Shown piece after piece: positions 29,492 to 34,007 of a stretch of DNA of 34,007 nucleotides. Position 1 is the stretch's first letter. Each line of letters opens with the position of its first letter. The position numbers and the translations under genes are program-made. Source of the stretch: Arenicellales bacterium (GTDB lineage Bacteria > Pseudomonadota > Gammaproteobacteria > BMS3Bbin11); contig JARFQE010000067.1 in the NCBI GenBank assembly GCA_029287915.1, positions 1-34,007 on the forward strand, given 5' to 3'. The notes below the pieces were generated by a model that searched no databases, was not told the DNA's origin, and saw only the letters and a list, made by a program, of their open reading frames with translations.

Positions 29492-31011
29492 TAAACCCAC
29501 GGTGGCAGGATGCCATCGTACTGCTTGCCGGTGCAGGGCTGGTACTGTCCTTTGCTCCATTCGCATACTACCCACTGGCCATAATTTTTACAGCAACCCT
29601 GTTTTACTTCTGGTCTAAAGTCACACCTGCCCGTGCAGCATGGCTGGGGTTTGTTTTCGGACTCGGGCAATTTGGTGCAGGAGCTTCCTGGGTTTATGTT
29701 TCTATCCATGAATTCGGCTTTATGCCCGCGCCAATGGCAGCCTTTCTGGTTTTCCTTTTTGTCGCATATCTTTCACTTTTTCCAGCAATAGCTGGCTGGT
29801 TACAGGCTCGAGTGATGAAGCCGGGAACCTGTCGCCTGATTTTTGCAGCACCTGTCTTGCTGGTATTGATGGAATGGATGCGTGGCTGGTTGATGACCGG
29901 GTTCCCATGGCTAAACCTTGGTTATTCACAGAGCAACAGCCTGTTGATGAACCTGGCGCCGCTGATAGGCGTCTATGGCATGAGTCTTGTTGTCGCAATA
30001 CTGGCTGCTCTGGCAGCCTCAATCATAATTTGGAAGGGAGGCCTCAGCAGACTGCTGGCAATAGCACTGTTTGCTAGTATGTTCTTTATTGGCTGGGCTG
30101 CTGGCATAGTACAATTTGTCGAACCAGCCGGAAAAAAAATTGATATTGCCCTGTTGCAGGGTAATGTCCCTCTTAGCGAAAAATGGAAACCAGGAGCCAG
30201 CCAGCAAATTATTTCTCATTATGTGGCACTTAGTCGAGACGTGGTGAATAGCAGTGCAATCATAGTCTGGCCTGAAGGGGCTGTGCCGGATAGCTGGCAG
30301 CATGTTTCTGACTGGTTAGCAATATCTCTGCCACGAAGACAAAATGGCAGCATGCCGGATTATCTAATTGGTACCATTGACACCATGCCTGGTGGGGAAT
30401 ACTACAATGCCGCAATTTCTATCAGTGATTCAAATACAAAACCGGAAGCAAATGAGATTTATAGAAAACAGCACCTGGTACCATTTGGTGAATTTCTCCC
30501 TTTTAAGCCAATACTCGGTTGGTTGATTGATTACCTGAAAATACCCATGTCAGATTTTTCCAGCTGGCAGGGTGTACAACCAGATATTGAGCTTTCAGGC
30601 TGGCCAGTTTCCGTCAGTATATGCTACGAGGATGCCTTTGGTGAGGAGTTGGCAAAAAATGTCAGTGGAGCAGCGTTCCTTATTAATGTTAGTGAGGATG
30701 CCTGGTTTGGCGATTCTTTGGCACCACATCAACGATTACAGATGGCCCAGATCAGAGCGCGGGAGTCAGGGCGTTACTTCGTCAGGGCGGCCAATACTGG
30801 GATTACGGCTGTGATCAATGAAAAGGGAGAAATCATATCCAGGCTGGAGCAGTTCACCACCGGTGTTCTCAAAGCAAGCGTGGTTCCGATAGAAGGCCAG
30901 ACACCTTATGTGCGCTTTGGCAACAGCCTGTTTCTTGCTTTGCTAATATTTTGGTTTCTACCAGTCCTGTACGTTAGGTTAAAAGGTGGAAAAAGAAGTC
31001 TTAAGTGTTAA
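29488..31011 (+). CDS. lnt: Apolipoprotein N-acyltransferase
   Basis: A 507-residue inner-membrane enzyme that adds the third acyl chain to the N-terminal Cys of lipoproteins. The N-terminal ~205 residues carry the usual membrane helices, including GFPWLNLGYSQ. The periplasmic nitrilase-fold domain (about 217-470) holds the catalytic triad Glu263 (VWPEGAVP), Lys327 (YRKQHLVPFGE) and Cys379 (SICYEDAFGE). A last membrane helix lies at about 478-497. The final codons (RSLKC, stop) lie inside a heptad repeat, so the end of the protein seems to have been shaped by that repeat. It overlaps corC by ATGA. Confidence 0.95.
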   Translation: MINPRWQDAIVLLAGAGLVLSFAPFAYYPLAIIFTATLFYFWSKVTPARAAWLGFVFGLGQFGAGASWVYVSIHEFGFMPAPMAAFLVFLFVAYLSLFPAIAGWLQARVMKPGTCRLIFAAPVLLVLMEWMRGWLMTGFPWLNLGYSQSNSLLMNLAPLIGVYGMSLVVAILAALAASIIIWKGGLSRLLAIALFASMFFIGWAAGIVQFVEPAGKKIDIALLQGNVPLSEKWKPGASQQIISHYVALSRDVVNSSAIIVWPEGAVPDSWQHVSDWLAISLPRRQNGSMPDYLIGTIDTMPGGEYYNAAISISDSNTKPEANEIYRKQHLVPFGEFLPFKPILGWLIDYLKIPMSDFSSWQGVQPDIELSGWPVSVSICYEDAFGEELAKNVSGAAFLINVSEDAWFGDSLAPHQRLQMAQIRARESGRYFVRAANTGITAVINEKGEIISRLEQFTTGVLKASVVPIEGQTPYVRFGNSLFLALLIFWFLPVLYVRLKGGKRSLKC

Positions 31012-31016
31012 GTCGA
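30996..31016 (+). repeat. Three AAGTNNN heptamers at the 3' end of lnt
   Basis: AAGTCTT, AAGTGTT and AAGTCGA follow each other at exactly seven bases. The first two and the next two bases encode the last residues and stop of lnt; the rest is intergenic. The unit is the same as in the element between pntB and gmd, and forms the left arm of the lnt/mgtE gap element, with the AAACTGA array as its right arm. Confidence 0.6.
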
Positions 31017-31100
31017 AAAAAGAACACAGAAGACATGAGAGAAAATTCAAATCACAGGCTTTTGTTTGATTTACAGGAATACAGTTCCACCATATTGTTA

Positions 31101-31160
31101 AAACTGAAAACTGAAAACTGAAAACTGAAAACTGAAAACTGAAAACTGAAAACTGAAAAC
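31101..31160. repeat. Perfect AAACTGA tandem array (8.6 copies)
   Basis: Eight uninterrupted copies of AAACTGA plus AAAC occupy 60 bases between the convergent lnt and mgtE genes and end 7 bases before the mgtE stop codon. Read on the minus strand, the array starts CAAGTTTTCAG, resembling the right arm of the pntB/gmd element. The unit differs by one base from the TAACTGA intergenic repeats described in marine Beggiatoaceae. Perfect identity of the copies suggests recent slippage expansion. Confidence 0.95.
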
Positions 31161-31167
31161 TTGTCTT

Positions 31168-32523
31168 CTACACCAAAAAGATAGCCGCCAGGCCAAGGAA
31201 ACTAACAAAACCAACAACATCCGCAACTGTCGTTAGTGCAACGCCACCTGCCAGTGTAGGATCGATTCCCATACGACTAAGCATTGAAGGCAGTAGTGCA
31301 CCGAACAGGGCGGAGCTGGCCATGGTGATGATCATTGCCACACCTATTATCATCGCCAATGCAGGGTTACCGAACCACAGCAGTGTAACCAGTGTTACCA
31401 CCACAGCCCAGATGATTCCATTGACACTGCCTACCAGTAGCTCTTTAATAAAAACCTTGCGCGCATTTTTGTCAGTGATGGTCCCATTGGAAAGGCCACG
31501 GATAACAACCGTCAGGCTTTGTATGCCTGCATTGCCTCCCATGCTGGCGACAACTGGCATTAGCACAGCAAGGGCAACCAGGCCACTGATGGTTTCCTGA
31601 AATCGACCGATTACTGTTGCTGCGATAAATGCTGTTATCAGGTTAATTCCTAGCCACACTGCGCGACTGCGCGAAGTGTGGATCACAGGGGCAAAGATAT
31701 CCTCTTCTTCATCCAGGCCAGCAGGAGCCATTACCCGGCGATCAGCCTCTTCCTGGATCACATCAACGATATCATCAACCGTGATACGGCCCAGCAGCTG
31801 ATTGTCGTCATCTACGACAGGTGCCGACACCAGATTATAGCGGGCAAATGCCTGCGCAACTTCCTGTTGCGGTTGCTGAACAGAAAAAGTGCGTATATTC
31901 TTATTGGCTATCTCATCGATTCGTTGTGCGTCATCAGCTGTTACCAGGTCAGACAGTAGCAGTGCTCCAACAAGTTTATTATTTCGATCGATGACAAAAA
32001 GTTTGTCTGTGTATTCAGGCAGTTCATTCAGCATGCGCAGATATCGACGCGTTACGGCAACGGTTACGCGCGGCCTGATCGCCACCGCATCGATATCCAT
32101 CAGACCACCTGCAGTATCTTCGGCATGGGATAATACTGCTTTCAGCTGCTCACGCTTTTCACGATCTGCGACATACAGTACTTCAGCGATAACTTCATCG
32201 GGAAGTTCAGGGATCAGGTCAGCTATTTCATCAGTGTCGAGATTATGTACTGCCGCGGCCAGAGAATGCGTATTCATATCGGCCATCAGGCCTTCACGCA
32301 CCCCTTCAGAAAGTTCGACCAGTGTTTCACCACGACGCAAGTTGTCGATATGTGGCCAGATCAGTTCACGATTTTCAGGGGGGATGGATTCCAGCAGACG
32401 AGCAATATCAGCTGGGTGTAGCATCTGTAGATCATCCCTGATCTTTTCAATGCCGGATTCATTCAGCACAGTAACTATATGCTCAATCAGATCTTGCACA
32501 TTGTCTTGGTTTGCTTCAGTCAT
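31168..32523 (-). CDS. mgtE: MgtE-type magnesium channel/transporter
   Basis: A 451-residue Mg2+ channel. The N-terminal MgtE_N helical domain (about residues 20-125, including LHPADIARLLESIPPENREL) and a pair of CBS domains (about 130-255) sense cytosolic Mg2+. Five membrane helices follow from about residue 290 (AVWLGINLITAFIAATVIG). The conserved Asp435 in TTVADVVGF corresponds to the pore aspartate of Thermus MgtE. A ribosome site (GGAG, 5 bases before ATG) supports the start. The stop is next to the AAACTGA array. It reads in the same direction as the enzyme I gene, 281 bases upstream. Confidence 0.95.
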   Translation of the reverse strand: MTEANQDNVQDLIEHIVTVLNESGIEKIRDDLQMLHPADIARLLESIPPENRELIWPHIDNLRRGETLVELSEGVREGLMADMNTHSLAAAVHNLDTDEIADLIPELPDEVIAEVLYVADREKREQLKAVLSHAEDTAGGLMDIDAVAIRPRVTVAVTRRYLRMLNELPEYTDKLFVIDRNNKLVGALLLSDLVTADDAQRIDEIANKNIRTFSVQQPQQEVAQAFARYNLVSAPVVDDDNQLLGRITVDDIVDVIQEEADRRVMAPAGLDEEEDIFAPVIHTSRSRAVWLGINLITAFIAATVIGRFQETISGLVALAVLMPVVASMGGNAGIQSLTVVIRGLSNGTITDKNARKVFIKELLVGSVNGIIWAVVVTLVTLLWFGNPALAMIIGVAMIITMASSALFGALLPSMLSRMGIDPTLAGGVALTTVADVVGFVSFLGLAAIFLV

Positions 32524-32804
32524 TCTGGCTCCACTCAGGATTGGGCGGAGTTTATCAGATAGCGGAGACAGTTACCGTTATAGTAAGCATCCAGTGAAAT
32601 TTTTTTTAACCATACAGTGTAAAGGATTATTGTGAGCGCAAAAATAACAGAGTGATTTCATCTTGCTCTCAGTTTTTTCTGAACTACTCTTTTACCTTCG
32701 CGACTTTGACTGAATTGATATGTTTTTGTTTTTATATATTGATACTTTTTTCTGTATTCTGAAATTCGTTATCCAGCAGAATGTATTTTTTCCTGTAAAA
32801 CCTG
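32524..32804. other. A/T-rich gap between the enzyme I gene and mgtE
   Basis: 281 bases holding the mgtE leader. It is very A/T-rich with several T-runs. I see no ORF, no heptad repeat, no convincing terminator for the enzyme I gene and no riboswitch fold that I can recognise. A 5-base imperfect hairpin (about 32678-32694, CTCAG/CTGA) is too weak to call. Confidence 0.55.
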
Positions 32805-34007
32805 TTAACCATCAATTCCTGACAGCAATTTTCGTGACATTTTTTTTGCTTTTTTTGTATCAAGCTGGCGGATAATGGCTTTTGCTTCGAGTATATTGGC
32901 AGGATCCATGCTGAGATGGCGTAGTCCGAGTCCCAGCAGCACCTCGATCAGTTGCGGATCACCCGCCATTTCACCACAGAGGGTAACTGGAATCTCAGCC
33001 TTGTTGGCAGCACGTACCGTCATTTCGATTAATCGAAGTACCGATGGGTGTAATGGGTTGTACAGATAACTGACCCCGTCATCCACTCGGTCTATAGCCA
33101 GTACATACTGAATCAGGTCATTTGTCCCGATGGAGAAAAAATCAAGATGTGGGGCGAAAAGGTCAGCGGAAACGGCTGCTGCCGGAACCTCTATCATTCC
33201 TCCTATCTGCATCTTTGTATTAAATGGTATGTTCTCGTCACGTAATGCTTTTCGGGTATCCTTGATCAGAGACAACACCTGAAATAGCTCATTCAAACTC
33301 GTCATCATCGGGATCATCATTCGCACACGTCCGTGTGCAGAGGCGCGTAGTATTGCGCGCAACTGCGGTATGAACATGGAGGGACTGCCAAGACTCATTC
33401 GTATTCCCCGCAGACCCAGTGACGGATTCAGTACAGTTTCGTCACTATTGTCAAAATTTTTGTCGGCCCCCAGATCCATTGTACGTATGGTGATGGGTTG
33501 CTTGTTGAAGCGTCTAATAACACGCATATAGGCATTGAAATGCTCATTCTCTGTCGGTAGTTCCTGCCGGTTCAGATAGAGGAATTCAGTTCGAAACAGG
33601 CCAATTCCTGAAGCGCCGACATTCAAGACATGACGTACATCCTTCGGCTGGTCAATATTGGCCAGCAGGCTAATGCGATGTCCATCTATCGTTACTGCTG
33701 GACTTTTTGACAGTGTTTCAAGCTTGCGGGCCTTTTGCAGATTTGCCCTTTTTAGTTTTCGATATGCTGTAAGCGTGTTTTTATCTGGTGCAATGATGAC
33801 GTCACCACGTCGCCCATCAACAATCAGTTTGTCGCCGTGACGAATATACCGGGTCGCCGCGTGCAAGCCCACCACGGCAGGGATACCCAAACTGCGGGCA
33901 AGGATGGCAGAATGTGATATTGGGCCACCAAGGTTGGTCAGTATGCCACGGATGTGTCGTGGTTTCAGTGCAAGAGTGTCGGCAGGTGCCAGGTCACGGG
34001 ATACAAT
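32805..34007 (-). CDS. ptsI: PTS enzyme I (phosphoenolpyruvate-protein phosphotransferase), 5' truncated by window
   Basis: The C-terminal 400 residues of an enzyme I; the frame is open to the window edge and the start lies outside. Visible are the phosphohistidine site in GGPISHSAILARSLGIP (His at residue 32 of the visible part), the PEP-binding TIM barrel with FRTEFLYL and RTMDLGADKN, SIGTNDLIQYVLAIDR, and the active-site Cys in VTLCGEMAGDP. The enzyme transfers phosphate from PEP to HPr. Whether it is PtsI or the GAF-containing PtsP cannot be told without the N-terminus. Proximity to mgtE recalls the regulatory PTS clusters of other gammaproteobacteria (inference). Confidence 0.9.
   Translation of the reverse strand: MVSRDLAPADTLALKPRHIRGILTNLGGPISHSAILARSLGIPAVVGLHAATRYIRHGDKLIVDGRRGDVIIAPDKNTLTAYRKLKRANLQKARKLETLSKSPAVTIDGHRISLLANIDQPKDVRHVLNVGASGIGLFRTEFLYLNRQELPTENEHFNAYMRVIRRFNKQPITIRTMDLGADKNFDNSDETVLNPSLGLRGIRMSLGSPSMFIPQLRAILRASAHGRVRMMIPMMTSLNELFQVLSLIKDTRKALRDENIPFNTKMQIGGMIEVPAAAVSADLFAPHLDFFSIGTNDLIQYVLAIDRVDDGVSYLYNPLHPSVLRLIEMTVRAANKAEIPVTLCGEMAGDPQLIEVLLGLGLRHLSMDPANILEAKAIIRQLDTKKAKKMSRKLLSGIDG

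Noticed and set aside
31101-31160. CRISPR array
   Set aside because: The repeat is a 7-base unit without spacers and no cas gene is present; it is a simple tandem repeat.

Overview
The window looks like ordinary chromosomal DNA of a gammaproteobacterium. The gene sets (pilOPQ-aroK-aroB, gltB-gltD-hemE, miaB-ybeZ-ybeY-corC-lnt, soluble transhydrogenase SthA, mgtE next to PTS enzyme I) are all typical of that class. Base composition is moderate, and most genes use A/T-ending codons, with gltB as the clear exception. The genus cannot be named from the sequence. Type IV pili, NnrS and heptanucleotide intergenic repeats would suit an environmental lineage such as a sulfur oxidiser, but that is only a guess. 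I see no rRNA, tRNA, transposase, integrase, phage gene or CRISPR array.

Layout. 1-3424 (+): end of the type IV pilus assembly operon (pilO end, pilP, pilQ), closed by a near-ideal intrinsic terminator. 3493-7690 (+): aroK and aroB (shikimate pathway), dgt (dNTP hydrolase) and sthA (soluble transhydrogenase), tightly spaced. 7717-11854 (+): lemA and an M48 membrane metalloprotease, then a DUF2782 exported protein and a lone amino-acid ABC binding protein. 11983-19488 (-): transcribed gltB, gltD, hemE, then a 64-residue Cys-rich protein. 19864-22768 (+): the three-gene proton-pumping transhydrogenase pntAA-pntAB-pntB. 22892-24022 (-): gmd. 24185-25384 (+): nnrS, behind what looks like an FNR/DNR-type promoter. 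25538-31011 (+): possible small ORF, miaB, ybeZ (PhoH-like), ybeY, corC, lnt, several with overlapping stop/start codons. 31168-34007 (-): mgtE and the 3' part of a PTS enzyme I gene.

Functional themes. NADPH balance is prominent: SthA and PntAA/AB/B sit about 12 kb apart, with the NADPH-using glutamate synthase between them. The envelope is served by PilOPQ, Lnt, LemA/M48 and Gmd. RNA metabolism is served by MiaB, YbeY and YbeZ, and Mg2+ handling by CorC and MgtE.

The most interesting non-coding signal is a pair of heptad-phased repeat elements. One lies in each of two convergent intergenic gaps, pntB/gmd and lnt/mgtE. Each has AAGTNNN heptamers reading inward from the plus-strand gene and opposite-strand heptamers beside the minus-strand gene; in the second gap these form a perfect AAACTGA tandem array. 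The second notable signal is the FNR-like box at about -41 upstream of nnrS. No convincing new multi-gene system was found.
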